A stretch of DNA of 64,000 nt from Micrasema longulum (GCA_022494885.1 JAGVSM010001322.1:158609-222608); one strand, 5' to 3'. Positions 43,300 through 55,878 are shown, counted from the stretch's first letter. Program-made: numbers and translations. Notes: generated by a model not told the origin, from the letters alone.

Positions 43300-43614
43300 T
43301 GTGAGGTTGCTTCGCCTAACGGGACATTTGTGATTTGGCTACTCTGTTTGGCTCGCGCGTCCTTTCTTTGCGTCCTTTTTCAACGAATGTTACGAACGTT
43401 TTTTTTAATTGAAAAAAGTATTTCGCTATTTTCGTCTTGAAAGTTATTGTAACTTCGCCTACGCTCGCACAACGCCGCAAATATTTCATCATCCATCGCC
43501 GTTTATCATCACCCTCTGCCTCCAGACGAAATTCGTGTGCCTGCAGTGTTCCTGATCACGAATTTCCCTGATTGCGTGGGCTAATTGCTGACAAAAAGGA
43601 AGGCTCACCACCAG
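43300..43614 (+). other. Possible non-coding first exon
   Basis: A more GC-rich tract with no long frame, ending at a donor-like CACCACCAG|GTTAGTAGT. Composition (GCTCGCACAACGCCGCAAAT, ATCATCACCCTCTGCCTCCA) is unlike the AT-rich surroundings. Could be a 5' UTR exon; no TATA box or initiator identified. Confidence 0.25.
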
Positions 43615-44489
43615 GTTAGTAGTATAATAACAAGTTGATTTTCTCTGGTTCGAGTACATCTTTAATCAATTGTTGGCTGCATATTTTTTTGTCAGCTCAC
43701 ATTGTCAGTTTGGAGAAATGAATTTAATTGTCCGCTGTCATAAATTTATTTTTAAAAACGCAAAGGTGAATCTATTTACACGATTCACCGAGTACTTTCA
43801 CTACCAGTCTAGCTTTGATTGAAATATTTTTAAGCAATTACTGTACTTCACGCGCCTATCAATAACATTAGTATTAGCATTCACTCTCCTTTCAAAATCT
43901 TTTCCTACTCTACCGTCTCTTGGAAAAATGCTTCCTAGATTCACAAATTCTAGTACTTTATCAATACATTCGTTGTTCACATTTATAACGCACTCGGTAA
44001 CTTCACACCCCTTTCGACTTACTTTCGTTTATCGCCAATTCGCTCTATGGATATTTAAGTTGGTTCGGCTCTTGAATTCGCAGTTATATTTTCCACGTGT
44101 CACAAAAGGTAGGTTCTATAAATACTAGCTTCCGCGAGCAATCTTCCCCGGGAAGTATGTCGGTGTGCGAACTGTGCATGCACGAGTAGATCTGATCGTT
44201 TTCTGGTCGCAAGGGAAATAATCTTCTCGGCTTTGTCGATACAACACATCTCCAGTAGTATGATCATGAACCGGGCGATGCTCGTTTTTTATTTTTAAAT
44301 TTCGTTACATTACATTTGTAATGTTTTATTTTATTCATGTTTAACAATATTAGCGGCACAAGTATCTTATACAGAATGTAAATAATACATTATTTTATTA
44401 TTAATATTATTATTGTTGTTGCTTATTTTTCAGACCTAATAAAAATAAGATTTTTAACATTATAATAAATATGGCAGACATATGCTCAA
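43615..44489. other. No gene seen
   Basis: The 66-codon plus frame at 43928 has no domain. No supported repeat. Confidence 0.35.
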
Positions 44490-44830
44490 ATTTTAGGTAC
44501 TATTACCTAAAATTTGAGGGGGGGAGGCATGTGGCGCCTCCGTCATAAACAATCCTCAAGGACCTACCGAGGAGCGAAACCACGCAAGCGAACGCAGCTC
44601 GTTAAGTTACCAGCCTGCGGTTCGATACCCAGCCGGAAATAGAGGGCGACCAGAACAAAGGCTATAAAAGGCGCGAAGTTCAAGGCCCGTCCTTCTCTCC
44701 TTGTCCGAAACTCGACTGCCGTACTTCCTCAAATAAAATTAGTCTTCTATAAAACACGTGTTAGATATAAATTCAAAGTAAGTTAGATTTCATTGAACGT
44801 GTAATAAAATATCTTTGTATTACACGCAAG
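44490..44830 (+). mobile_element. LTR-like segment
   Basis: Starts near TGTGGCGCCTCCGTCATAAA, contains GGCTATAAAAGGCGCGAAGT (TATA box) and about 65 bases later CAAATAAAATTAGTC (polyadenylation-like). This order fits an LTR. No matching second LTR, target duplication or pol frame in the window. Confidence 0.35.
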
Positions 44831-44879
44831 TTTTCTTATAAAATAAATAGTGTTATCCATGTAAGTAAGCCGTTCTTAT

Positions 44880-45135
44880 TTCTTGTGTGATAATATATAT
44901 GTGAATCCTTTTCCCCGCCACCTTCTGAAAAGAACGTAGTAGGGTGTTGAGCGAGAGGCCATAAGGCACCGACGGGACCGATTGCAGGCTCCAGCAGGGA
45001 CGCGAGGCCCCGAGCGGACGGATGCAGGTAAAAAGGACGATTGCCTAATCCTACCTCACGCACATGCCTGTGCGTATAAAAGTTACACACAGCGTGTACA
45101 GAGAGACCCCGACAGGTAAGCCAAAGGCCACGATC
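44880..45135. other. GC-rich unassigned segment
   Basis: GC-rich relative to its flanks, with GCGTATAAAAGTTACACACA (TATA-like) at about 45072 and GACCCCGACAGGTAAG at about 45106, which contains a donor-like CAG|GTAAG. Joined directly to the LINE end at 45136. Could be a promoter/exon or the 5' part of a mobile element. Confidence 0.3.
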
Positions 45136-45247
45136 CCCACACGTTGATGATGAAAGTGGGTGATAGGAAGGAATGGAAACGTTTGGAAGAGGCCGCCATC
45201 TAGCAGTGGAAAGAATAAGGCTGAATAAGAAGAAGAAGAAGAAGATG
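45136..45247 (+). pseudogene. LINE ORF2 C-terminus, GAA-tail family, copy 3
   Basis: Encodes MKVGDRKEWKRLEEAAI-stop, then AATAAGGCTGAATAAGAAGA and a GAAGAA run. Only the last 35 or so codons remain. Confidence 0.65.
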
Positions 45248-46261
45248 AGTTGCAAGTATGAAAAAATATAAATTTATTAATTAACAATAAATATCATTTT
45301 TTGTTTTATAAATAAGGTATTAAATATTTTAGTCACTGTATTTTTATCGTTTTCAATATTATTTTTATTGGGAAAGTTTAGAAAAGTGTTGTAATAAATT
45401 ACTCACGTAGTTAGAAATATTGGTTTTCTTATTGTTTTATTAGAGATGTAATAGCTTATTGAAAGCTCTCAGGCGATTTGGCGCCATGTTTTTTCTTTTA
45501 TTTCAGACGTACATACGTATTTATATTTATTTATTTCACAGGTAATTAAAAGTACTCTCGCTTAAATTGGATTTGTAAATACCTATATAACAACATAAAA
45601 AGGAAGTCAGTGGTTTAAAAAGAAATGTCTTCGTTAAAAGAATGTAGAATAAATGTTTTTTGGTTTTGTTTTTATGTATCGTATTATCATCGCTATGATT
45701 TTTCAAGTCGGTGAGTTTCCCTAACATTTAAAAAGAGAACCCCGTTCCTGACAAAACACGATACACGTTGGAAAACATGTCTACCAGGAAACCAGAAATC
45801 TATCGCTGTAATTAATTAGTTATTGTTCACTTGAACCAGTGACGTTGCAAATGAGATACTTTTAAAAAATCTTTTGTTTATTTTCGAGATACTTCGCTGT
45901 ACAATTAAATGCGCTAATTTTTATTGCGTGAAAAAAATCATTTTTAAAATGTATCAAATTTTCCGTAGCACTGAACTTCCTCGTTAAAAATATTTCATGC
46001 CGCGTTTATATTATATAAACGTTATTTTTTCATTTTATTTAAACGAGTGCTTGTGAATAATAAGCAGAATATGTTCTTTCATAAAACCTTCCACTAATAT
46101 TAAACACCGAAAGATGAAAAATATTTTCATTTCAAATTGATATCTTTTATATCTAGTTTTAATCCTCGGAATTAGTTTTTAGTACACACCGAATTTCTAT
46201 TTTTATTGCTGTTTAGCAGGTCCTTTCAAAATATATAAAATTTAAATTAAAACTTTTACCT
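45248..46261. other. No gene seen
   Basis: No supported feature. Confidence 0.4.
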
Positions 46262-46766
46262 AGGACAAACAGCTTTTTCTTTAGAGCATGTCATTATTAT
46301 AATACTGTTCTCTCCGGTCAAGCAGACATTTTTTTATCCCTCCCATATGAAATATAGAAGATTCCTTATAAACAGTACGCCCGTTTAGTAATACAATGTC
46401 AGTAATTATGTATGTACTCGTATGTTCATTTTTATATTTTGTACCTTTTACATTATGTTTGTGTAACTTTTTTTTTTCTTACTCTTTAAATTTAAATTTA
46501 TCTTGTTTCTATTTTCTTTATTTTATAACTGTATTTAAATATATGTTTTTTATTATTTTATTTGCAATTTCTAAGTGCAAAACATTTCTTAATTGTTAAT
46601 TGCTTTTATTTTGATACCGATAATGTACTTCATAAATAGCTTACACCACCGTGGAAAATTTTTATTGACTGTTTTCACAATTTTTGTTTATATATATACT
46701 TATTTTCTGTATACAATATATGTAAAAACTGTTTTTTTTTCCCAAATAAAAATAAATAAATATCAA
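46262..46766 (+). repeat. LINE 3' UTR (family L-B), copy 2
   Basis: Closely parallels 36090-36545: CATGTCATTATTATAATACT, GTTCTCTCCGGT, TTTTGATACCGATAATGTAC, CACCGTGGAAAATTT, AAATAAAAATAAATAAATAT. Non-coding; small frames here are chance. Confidence 0.7.
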
Positions 46767-47031
46767 CAATATTATGAATAGGTCCACAGGACAAGCCGGT
46801 ATTGGGTGGTAACTAATACGAGCTTTATCTTTAGTATCTATCTAGATGTAGTCAGTGGATTTCTACACGAGTTTATACCGAATTTAAAATTCAAACAAAC
46901 ATGCAAGTTTATATATTTGAGAGTTTCTACGTAAACGAATAATAAATTTTACTCTGCAGTGATCACTTAATCTAGACAATAATAAACCATTATTTACTTA
47001 CTCTTTATCAGCCTTCTTCTTGAGTACAGTG
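46767..47031. other. No gene seen
   Basis: Short spacer between LINE fragments. Confidence 0.4.
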
Positions 47032-47259
47032 TTAAACAAAGGCTTCTCGTTTGGACCTCTCTAATTTCTTGTCAGCTGCCACCCTTTGCCACTTAGGACC
47101 TACGACTCTTCCGATCTCGTCGGACCATCTAATCTCTGGCCTCCCTGCGCCTCTGCGTCCTGTTCTCGGCCTCCAGTCTATCACGTCTTTTGTCCATTTA
47201 ACGTCCGACACATGAAGCGAGTCCGAGAAAAATAAGTTGTCATACCTTTTTGAATACAT
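47032..47259 (-). pseudogene. LINE ORF2 C-terminus, GAA-tail family, minus copy
   Basis: Open frame with VKWTKDVIDWRPRTGRRGAG and RPEIRWSDEIGRVVGPKWQR, the same 'DWRPRTG.R..GRP..RW.D.I' C-terminal block as the copy at 16909 but clearly a different subfamily (lower identity). Followed on the minus strand by AAGAAGAAGGCTGATAAAG. Confidence 0.65.
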
Positions 47260-47719
47260 AATTCATATACTATTCTTTCAATTATTTTTATTAATTCCTA
47301 AACATGTTCTTAATCGTAATTCTGTGATAGAGCGTAAGAACTCGCGGATAAGAGATTTTAAGTTTGCATTCCGCTTCATCGCAACTTAATTACCATTTTG
47401 TATCACAGTTATTTTAGATAAATAAAAATAATGATCTCAAATAGAATATTGGTAAACTTAAAAGAGCGTAGTTGTTTATTTTCATGATTAACAAAATAAA
47501 ATTGATTCAGCCCAGAATTAACGACCTAGTACTAGTTCTGGTACAGTACAGTAAAATGCGTATTCATTTTACGACGTAATTGAATATTGATTGAAACCTC
47601 ACCCTTAGTTATCTAAAGAGTTTGAAGACTAATAAAACTTTGTAAAAGCCCTTCTCTGTGCTGGAAAAACACGTAACATATCGCTTCTCTTAATCATTTT
47701 CTGTTTGGTGAAGGATCAA
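47260..47719. other. No gene seen
   Basis: No supported feature. Confidence 0.35.
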
Positions 47720-48212
47720 CCTAATGAGCATTAATTGGGAAGAAGATGGGATTGGAAAGAGGAGACTATTCATATTCTGATATGGAGAGGTTTTTAAGCA
47801 TATCAAGTCTTGAAAAACGCAGATGCATTGCAGATATAATCTGCATGTATAAAATTATGAACTGTCTCATTGATGCCCCTGAAATTTTGCAAAAGATTCT
47901 TTTTAACGTTCCCACCCGTAGACTAAGAAATAATGAAATGCTTTTCCTCGGTCACTACAGGACCAATTATGGTGCACAGTCGCCTTTGCCCAGAATGATC
48001 AGGCGGGTGAACGATCATCAAGATCTTGATTATTATGGTGTAAGGATGTCTTTCTTACAAATCAGCTAAAGAATCTGTATAGTTAGCCTATGCTTTTTAC
48101 TTAATCTAAAAAATCTATCATCTGTCTTTGCTGCTTATTTCTGTTCCTTATATTTTTTTATTCCTTTGTAAAAATTTCTTTTAATTGTAATGTTTATAAT
48201 GGACTTTGTCCG

Positions 48213-48243
<31 letters not shown>

Positions 48244-48246
48244 ATT
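47720..48246 (+). pseudogene. CR1-like LINE C-terminus with TAAA tail
   Basis: An open frame of 107 codons (47746-48069) ends the reverse transcriptase ORF: SISSLEKRRCIADIICMYKI, MNCLIDAPEILQKILFNVPT, HYRTNYGAQSPLPRMIR. The 3' UTR is 175 bases and the tail is about 8 TAAA units (48215-48245), typical of CR1-like ends. 5'-truncated. Same overall layout as the full element at 55500-60448 (NYAQNSPLIRLTR there), but not close in sequence. Confidence 0.75.
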
Positions 48247-48419
48247 ACTTCCCGAGTTCACCATGTATTAATTAACTCTCGAAACTTTACAACGATTATA
48301 ATAATAAATTTTGTTTCTTCAACTTTTCGAATAAACAAATATGTTGGTTGTTTTTGCGAGTACACATCATATTTCCTGCTTATTTGAAACCAATTTGTTC
48401 GAATCTTCCCATTCACTTG

Positions 48420-48640
48420 ATTTGGAAAGTTTAACCAGAAGATGGGAACTGAGTGATTAAATGATTCCCTTTAAAATAATAAATGGCATATTGGACTCTA
48501 AATATGATTCAATTCCGAATACCTGTTAGGACTAGTAGACATAATGTGCCATTTAGTATAGAAGTTTCTGCTACAAATTATGCTATTAATTCTCCTATTC
48601 CAAGATTACACCGTCTAAGAAACTAGATCAGCTGTACTGA
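48420..48640 (+). pseudogene. Decayed LINE C-terminal fragment
   Basis: Pieces in shifting frames: LFKIINGILDSK, RIPVRTSRHNVPFSIEVSA, TNYAINSPIPRLHRL. The 'TNY..NSPI.R' motif is the common LINE tail. No 3' tail retained. Confidence 0.5.
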
Positions 48641-49225
48641 CATTTGAACGTAGTTATGCAGAAAACAGCCAGTACACAATTTTGAAAAAATGAGATATTG
48701 TTGTTATCGGGTGCAGTAAGGTTATTTCTGTGTTCTGCTAAAAACAGTCAGACCACTTTCATACAGAAAACTGTATCAATCACCTTTTGAAAATGCTGTC
48801 GATCACAAAAATGGCATTTCTCAATTTGCAGAAAACACCCACATCTCTAGCAAAATCTTACGGTACTTTAAAAACCATTAAAACCGGTCAAATACATAAT
48901 TATCTTATTGTTTGTAATATAAGTAAAAAATAATATAATTAATTCATTGTTTATCATCTTGTCAAACTCAAAAACATTCCAACTGTTGTGTAGATTTGAT
49001 TATTCACACTTTTCGCAAAAATGCTAATATCTCAGTTTCACTTTTCTGTGGCTGGCTGCTTTCTACGTTCTAACTACGTTCATTTGCTATTAAAGAAATA
49101 GTTTTGGATTCTGACTGCTGTTTAAATATTTATCTTAATTTCTAAAAAGTGAAAAACGAATGTATATAATATTTTTTTTTACTTTTTTTTTTTTTTTAAA
49201 TCTACATTCCTTTCATTGTTTCGTC
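48641..49225. other. No gene seen
   Basis: No supported gene; A/T runs at 49165-49200. Confidence 0.4.
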
Positions 49226-49653
49226 GTTTGATGTTTGTGAAGTTAAAGAGCTTAAACCTTTATTTATGCGGGTAAAATTTATCTAATTGAATTATTTTAC
49301 CTACATAGGTACTACTCAACGCCTGAAATTTTTTTTCAATTTCTATACTTCTTCATGGATCAAATGGGTTTTTCAACAATATTCTGAGTTTGTCAAAATA
49401 TTTGTAGACAAGGACTGGATGTAACTCCCTGGAGAGCTGTCAATACTAACATATTAGCTACAACAGATATGAAGAACATTTTAGAGAAGGTAAGATAGAA
49501 GTCTAGGTCATAAGCCGTGTAGATGCCTTGAATTCTATATTACTTTCTCTAAAATGTTCTTCCTCTCTGTTGTAATATGAAAGTATTAACAGCTCCCCAG
49601 GGAGCTGAATCAAGTGTTTGTCCAAATAAAATTTGGACAAACTCAAAATATTG
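49226..49653 (+). mobile_element. Foldback composite C3 (centre + palindrome)
   Basis: Centre segment (GTTTGTGAAGTTAAAGAGCT, TTATTTATGCGGGTAAAATT, TTTCTATACTTCTTCATGG) is followed by a compact palindrome, 49376-49653, with ends ACAATATTCTGAGTTTGTCA and, in reverse complement, CAATATTTTGAGTTTGTCC. The arms meet at TAGGTCATAAGCC with almost no loop. Third example of the C1 order. Confidence 0.75.
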
Positions 49654-50644
49654 ACTTACATATAAGTAATAAAGTATTAACACGGCTTCTTTTTCTGTGG
49701 TTTTGTGTAAATACAACATCATCTCTCCGATTCAGCTGCTGGCAACAGAAGATGAAATACCTACTTATTTTTAATTAAAATAATGACTTCTGATAATCTA
49801 CCAATTAAATTTAAACAAAAATAAATAACTTCGCGATATACATTCAATTGGCGAATTCTCCATTATTTTAATTCAATACAAATGTTTGCATATGCAAAAG
49901 TTTAAAAAAATAAAACAATGACATTCATTAGATATTATATTCCTAATAATATTGTTACGAAATTGTTAACACTGAGTACATGACCGTCAACGTCCACTCC
50001 GATGCTTCTAAAAATGAATATTGCCAAAAATCGACACACGGACCGAGCGGAGCGCCACTAACATTACATTGATACGGGCGGACGAAAGAATCGGTGTCAT
50101 ATACGTATGTATACTTTCAAAGGAAAATAGCTTTTAGGAAATAATGTTAAAAATGCTATGTTTCAAATAGAGAAGCTTCAAATAATATCTGTTATCTGCA
50201 AACTTACTCAAGGAGGAAAAAACACCAACTGGGTTTTGAAATGTTACAAAACAGTATGTACACAAATTGTACGAAGAAATAAGCTGAAGATATTGGCCAG
50301 TTTATTTCCCCTACTAAGAAAGGGCTGGGTTTTGGGGGCGTTTTTTAAAACATGATGTTAATGTCCAATAATTTCAAAGTATTTAAATTATTTTTCAATA
50401 GTTAAAACTATTATAAAACATTATTACCGGCCGTCAAATATTAAGGTAAGCTTCGCATAATCGCTTATACGGACAATTCGCCCCTGGTAGATGTAGATGG
50501 GAATATTCCCTTCGTCCTGTAAAGTTTAGTTAATACTCGGACTTTCATTCCTAAGGACAACATACGTTAACTGCGTGCAAACGCACATACGATGAAACAG
50601 AAACATAGCTCAAAAAAATAAAGTATGCTCCAGCATAAAAGCTC
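49654..50644. other. No gene seen
   Basis: A somewhat GC-rich block at about 49985-50100 (ACCGAGCGGAGCGCCACTAA) has no frame or repeat partner in the window. Confidence 0.35.
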
Positions 50645-50647
50645 TGT

Positions 50648-50685
50648 TTTTACCAGGCTATCCATAGCCTGGCAAAAACAGACTA
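50648..50685. repeat. Short near-perfect palindrome
   Basis: CTGTTTTTACCAGGCTAT and ATAGCCTGGCAAAAACAG, 17 of 18 paired with a loop of about 2 bases. A strong hairpin in AT-rich DNA; not followed by a T-run that would make it more than a structural curiosity in a eukaryote. Confidence 0.6.
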
Positions 50686-50699
50686 TTTATAGAGTTTTT

Positions 50700-51672
50700 T
50701 TGTATATTTATACTGAGATTTGTCTCAAAAAATGCTTTACCGTTTTTTAAATAGTGTCATGACGAAAATTGTTGAAATATGACGCTGTTTTAGAATGGCC
50801 GCCTTCAAATAAGTGTAAGTAGGGCCCATTTAATATTAAGTGTTATCATAGTTTTCGTCCGTTTTTTTCTAAATGAAGAGAACAAAAAGACACAAAAAAA
50901 ATAATTACAACTAATGACTCGAAAATTTATCTTCCTTCATTGTTATAGAAAAAAAAAACAATAATTCATAGCATCTTCACCGTACAATGCGCAAATATCA
51001 CGAGCAGCTTTTACAGGTTTGTTCCCTCGATTAAACGAAAACTGAAAGAGATGTCAATTTTCGACATCATTTTGATCACTTTCGTCTACTTGACATTCCG
51101 TTTTGAAGGCTTTTAATAAAATAAAATAATATGTGTAACATAAAAACAAAATAAAAATCTTATAGAGCAGAAAATTGTTCTTCAAATGACTTGTAACTTT
51201 TACCATTTTGTTTTACCGTTGGTGCTCATTTTTAAATTTAAAAAAAAATACAAAACTTGTGATAAAACCTTATACAACCATAAAAATCCAGACGGCATCA
51301 TAAAATAACAAAAGGTAGATTTACTTTTTTTGTAAGATATTTTTTTTATTATTTTTTTATTTAAATGATGCCGACTAATCTCTACTTAATTTTACTTTGC
51401 ATGATTGTTACTTATACACTAGACATCGCCTTTATTGTATACAAACATTAAGACAATATCTAAGCTGATGCTTAGAGTATAAAAATTTAATGTTAATCCA
51501 CCCTAATTTTACAGTGCCGTATGGACTACGACGATACGTGTAAAATAGGCTTAGACGCGTCATAAAGCCGTTAAGCGATTCAATTGTAAAATGAGAATTA
51601 TGTTAATTTTTATTATCATGTGGGATTTAAAAAAAATATTTGTTGTGTATAATTCACTCAAAACTCTTGTAT
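50700..51672. other. No gene seen
   Basis: AT-rich, no supported feature. Confidence 0.4.
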
Positions 51673-51673
51673 A

Positions 51674-52075
51674 ATGCCAGTGCTTTTAAATGGTTGCGAA
51701 TCCTGGCTCCTTACCAAAACTCAAAACACCAAACTTCTGACTTTTGAGAGTAAGTGCTTGAAAAAAATATTGTATTAGGCATAAGATTGTTCGATTTCAT
51801 TACCAACATCGAAATCCGAGAACAGACGCAGCAACCTCCGGTAGCGAAAGTTTTGAGAGTGCGACGATGGACCTGGTTTAGATACGTGCTCCGAATGCTT
51901 CAGCTCACACCTGCGTCTGCGGCTTCCCGCCGTACTAGGGGGCAGTCGATTGCAATCTATCCGTGGAACGAAGGGACACGGGATTAATAGGGAAGGAGTC
52001 TCCTGGAGGCGTTTAGTGTTGTCGGTGGTGAAGTGGAAAAAAAGACGAAGACTAAACTCCAAATAAGATAAAATA
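51674..52075 (+). pseudogene. LINE reverse-transcriptase C-terminal fragment (different family)
   Basis: From 51674 MPVLLNGCESWLLTKTQNTK then LLTFESKCLKKIL; after a frame shift GIRLFDFITNIEIREQTQQP, VLRVRRWTWFRYVLRM, PASAAS. This is the 'YG.E.W.L......L..FE..CLR.IL.I...D.I.N.E...RT......I..RRWRW.GH.LRM' tail of RTE/L1-like LINEs found in many animals. The Gly-His before LRM is replaced. 3' end near a run of A-rich sequence at 52030-52075. Confidence 0.7.
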
Positions 52076-52179
52076 CTAAAATAAGTTATTGTAATAACAT
52101 AAATATAAATCAACTTTGTTTTTTACGACTTATTTTTATTTTTTCTCACTTAATTCCTATCTTTACAAGAGCAACATGA

Positions 52180-52395
52180 CAAAAAGACTTAGTTTATTAG
52201 CTCCATATGTTTTGATGTATATTTATTCGATAATATTTAATATCACTGTACAAATAAAACAGTATAAAATGAATTAGTTAAGTATACCTTGATAAAAAAA
52301 GCTCGCATAGCTTTGAAACCGGTCGGTAGAAAAAATTGAAGTAAGTGGTTAAAATTAAAGTTTTTTATATTTATTTTATTAAAATAAGATTTCTT
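52180..52395 (-). repeat. ACCGACCGGTTTC-family arm
   Basis: Plus-strand GCTCGCATAGCTTTGAAACC then GGTCGGTAGAAAAAATTG and TATTTATTTTATTAAAAT matches the right arm of the element at 14686-15545. Confidence 0.5.
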
Positions 52396-53309
52396 TAAAG
52401 TTATGACTGTATTTTATCGGGGGTGCGATATGTTCATAAAGGGGTTTAGTGGTTTTACAATACATTGTGTACGTATGGTATGTATACTTGGTCAATCTAA
52501 TCTTTTCAAGTTCTTGGACTTGCAACGATTATATCACAATATTTGTACACTGACCGCGATAGGGTTTCTTCACATTTACAAAATTATTATTTTGAAATAA
52601 TAAAAAAATACGATCGTAACGGTGTTATTACTTTCTTGTGCGCCGTCGGATAAATCTTCTTCAATGGTTTAAAATAAGCATAATTTAATTACCTGAAAAC
52701 GAGACATATCACGCCCCATGGGACAAACGGCACATATCACGTTACCGAACCATACCTTTACGCAATTTTTGTTTAAAGTGTATTAAGCGAACGTGACGTG
52801 TGACATCAACGTGACTTGGTGTCAACTATGAGCCGTTTTGTATTGGCTCGTTTTTAAATAAAAATAAAATGTATTTTTACATTGATCGTTATTTCGCAAT
52901 ATCATATAATCGTAAAAATCCGCTCTAAATATTATAGTTAAAATCGCGACTGTTTGATTTATTAAAAATCTCTTTATTATTTAGATACATATTTTAAAAT
53001 ATTTTTTGTGTTTCGTAATTTTAATTTTTTGTTTTTATTTTCTTATTATTATTATTAGAATTTACATTTACATTTATAATTCATTTATTAATTACTAATT
53101 GATATTTTCTAATTTACGTTTATGGTTTGATTTCTATAATTTTCGGTTCATTTTACAATTAATAATTATTTTTAATTTTTTGATAATTATTACTATTATT
53201 ATTTGAATTGAAGTCATTGAATGAAAAAATAATATATTTAAAATTAAGGTCCTGCCTTACTTGAATTTCCTAGCTAGTCGGGACGATTTGTGAAAACACC
53301 TTATTCTTG
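52396..53309. other. No gene seen
   Basis: AT-rich; no supported feature. Confidence 0.4.
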
Positions 53310-53445
53310 ACCTCCGTAGTGTAATGGGTACCATAATACTTGATACACGTACGCAAGGTTTCGTCTTTGATTCCCGGTAAGAATTAAAAAATCAAATGAG
53401 ATTTTTCTCATGCGGGGCTTGTACTTTTATTATAAAGAAGGTCAG
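53310..53445 (+). repeat. tRNA-like SINE
   Basis: ACCTCCGTAGTGTAATGGGT (A-box-like) and CGTCTTTGATTCCCGG (B-box-like), then TTTTTCTCATGCGGGGCTTG. Related to S2 in the region after the B box, but diverged. Confidence 0.5.
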
Positions 53446-53739
53446 TGGTTATTTTTTTAACGTTATATTTGTTAATAGACTATTAAATTAAGGCATTTAA
53501 AAAATAAAAATATTTATCATATTATTAACCCAATGATTATTTAAAGTTTTATATTTTTTAAATTAATCAGCGTGTGACATCTCAAGTTCTCTTCCCTTTC
53601 TTCTTAGTGAGTCCTGCTGATTGGTCAGTTGATTACCGTTAACTGGAAGTCTATCACAATTCTCTTATTATCGGTTAGTACCGAGTGTCTAGTGACTAGT
53701 GTCACGATTAAAAAAAAAAAAAAAAAACTCGCTAAGTCT

Positions 53740-53928
53740 CTATTTCTAGAGGCTTGTCAGCAGTTGGGAAAGAAAGGATATGGAAGGAAGTTGTGAATAA
53801 ATACACAACACCCAGACCAATAGAGAAAAAATCTTTGTTGAATTTTTTTCTTGCAACTGACGGAAATCGAACCCACGTCGCCATTTTTACAGTTGGTCGT
53901 TTAACCAACTGCGCTACGGCGCGGCACC
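53740..53928 (-). repeat. tRNA-derived SINE (family S3)
   Basis: Minus-strand head CCGCGCCGTAGCGCAGTTGG (A-box) and GACGTGGGTTCGATTTCCGT (B-box), then CAACAAAGATTTTTTCTCTA and CAACTTCCTTCCATATCC. The two pol III boxes are better than in S1/S2, but no acceptor stem forms, so it is a SINE and not a tRNA gene. An A-run at 53709-53726 (plus strand) lies just beyond its 3' end. The overlapping open frames on both strands are chance. Confidence 0.65.
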
Positions 53929-54360
53929 TGTCTTTCAAAATAGTTAATTTTTAATCTTATATTTTTTTTTCATATATTTTCTAGAAACTTCGCGGTACAA
54001 TTCAATGCTTTAATTTTTACCGCGCGTAAGAATATTTTATAATATCCATTTTCCCGTAAGCCTGACCCTCCTCGAACTTCTAGCCTTTTGCGGTGCAAAA
54101 AAACGACGACTCTGAAATATCTGATGAATGTTTTAAAACTCCTTACAGAAAATTATTGAAATATCTTTTCATTTAAATTTTATTTGCTCTGGGTCCAGGT
54201 GGATGAATAATTCAATTCTGAATCCTGGTCAAGTGTTTTCCGTGCTAAAATTAAAGCACCAATACAGACCCTTTGCAATTATTATTATCTAGCTATCTTA
54301 ATAATTTTGTCACAATACCGTCAAATAGCCAAAATGATTTAATGGGTCTAAGGGTGACCA

Positions 54361-54448
54361 TTACAATGAAATATCGTATAATGAGTTATTTTGAAGGGCT
54401 GTTTGATTATTGATGTTCTGTTGACTATACGATATTTTATTGTAATAT
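54361..54448. repeat. Short inverted repeat, possible MITE remnant
   Basis: ATTACAATGAAATATCGTAT and its reverse complement ATACGATATTTTATTGTAAT (one mismatch) flank about 46 bases. No target duplication evident. Confidence 0.5.
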
Positions 54449-55499
54449 GATTATTATATATTAAATTTACGCCCTTCCCTTTATCACCTCAATTTTTTTC
54501 AACTATTTCAACACATCAAATATTTTCATAACCTAATCAGTGCATGTGAGAGTTGCTTTAATAAGCATTTTAATAAATGTACGGCATGTCGGTTTAATTT
54601 GTGTCCTGACGAAGAGACGGGTACTTCTCGAAACCGGTTAACCTTTTCTAGTCTATCTAATCTAAGGATATTTAAAAAACATTTAGTCAATGAGAAATTT
54701 TAATTTTCCATTGTAATACGGACCCTCAAGTAGTTCCTAGTAGTAGAAATATTTTTTATTTGTTTGAATCACACGAAATTAAATAATTTTCTGAAAAAAT
54801 ACATTGTTTTTCAGGCATAATACAAACATCAAACATTTAGTTTACCTTTTCAATAAAAAGAATACAAAATATTATTTTGGTAAAACCAAACCTAAGCCGA
54901 AACCTAGCTATAATTTTATTTTTTAATTGAATATTGCATCGAAGTTACAAATCTATTTTTAAAGGATTTTGTGGGTGCGTACTTTTTTTTCACTCCCTTT
55001 ACGGCCTTTCTTCGTAAAAACCTTTACTAACTAATTAACGGGGGTTTATTTCAATCACCATTATTAAAAATCATCAAAATTCACCACCCACACTCCGCAA
55101 CAAATATTTTATTGAATCTGAATGTGAATTTTATGCACCCCCGACCGTCCTGACCACCCTCGGCCGCCTACTTCCATACAAATATTTTGATATTGATATT
55201 ATTGTGTGATTATTCTCCCAACAGCGCCACTGAGCCATCCATTAGTTTAACTGTCCGGTCCATTTGTGGGATACGCTGTAATAGTGCTTTAACGAGCGAC
55301 ACATTTGTATGGAAGAATTATAATAAAGTTCCGATACAAGAGCGATAAAAGGAGATCACACAACATATACATCTATACATCCTAATGTTCAGTATATTTT
55401 TGCGTCCTACTAAAATCAGTTTTTCTGGCAAAATAATTCATTGTACAAGAGTGAAAAGTGCACATCAAGATAATATTTAACATCGGTTTCTAAAGTATC
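54449..55499. other. No gene seen
   Basis: No supported gene. A pyrimidine- and GC-richer block at 55120-55180 has no frame. Confidence 0.35.
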
Positions 55500-55878
55500 G
55501 TTAAACTTTTTGAGATCAGTTGTTTTCTGACACCGAAATAGTAATTATAAATTTCATTACTCGTGTTTAATTGATTTGACAGCTGCTTTGTTCGCCTTCC
55601 TTTAATAGTTTGTTTCAATCGTATTGGCTGTCTGTAACGCGTCGTAGTGAAGCGAGGTGCAGTGCAATTGGCTTATTGTGAATTATTGATATTGGGTGCA
55701 GGCAGTGTTTCACATTGGCGGCGATTAAAAACATAGAGGTTCCGGCTATCTTGGGTGCAGTCAGTTATCATATTTCCTAATTATTTAAATATTTGCATAT
55801 TGCAGTTTGCAAATAAGTTGGCGTTGCGCTCATATTATTATAATACCTTCCATACAAGATAAACACATTTTTTACAAT

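Noticed and set aside
44836..45287. 139- and 78-codon minus frames
   Set aside because: They are antisense to a GC-rich unassigned segment and the LINE end with its GAA run; poly-Phe/Ser starts come from the GAA repeat.
53860..53928. A tRNA gene on the minus strand
   Set aside because: A and B boxes are good but no acceptor or anticodon stem forms, and SINE body sequence follows.
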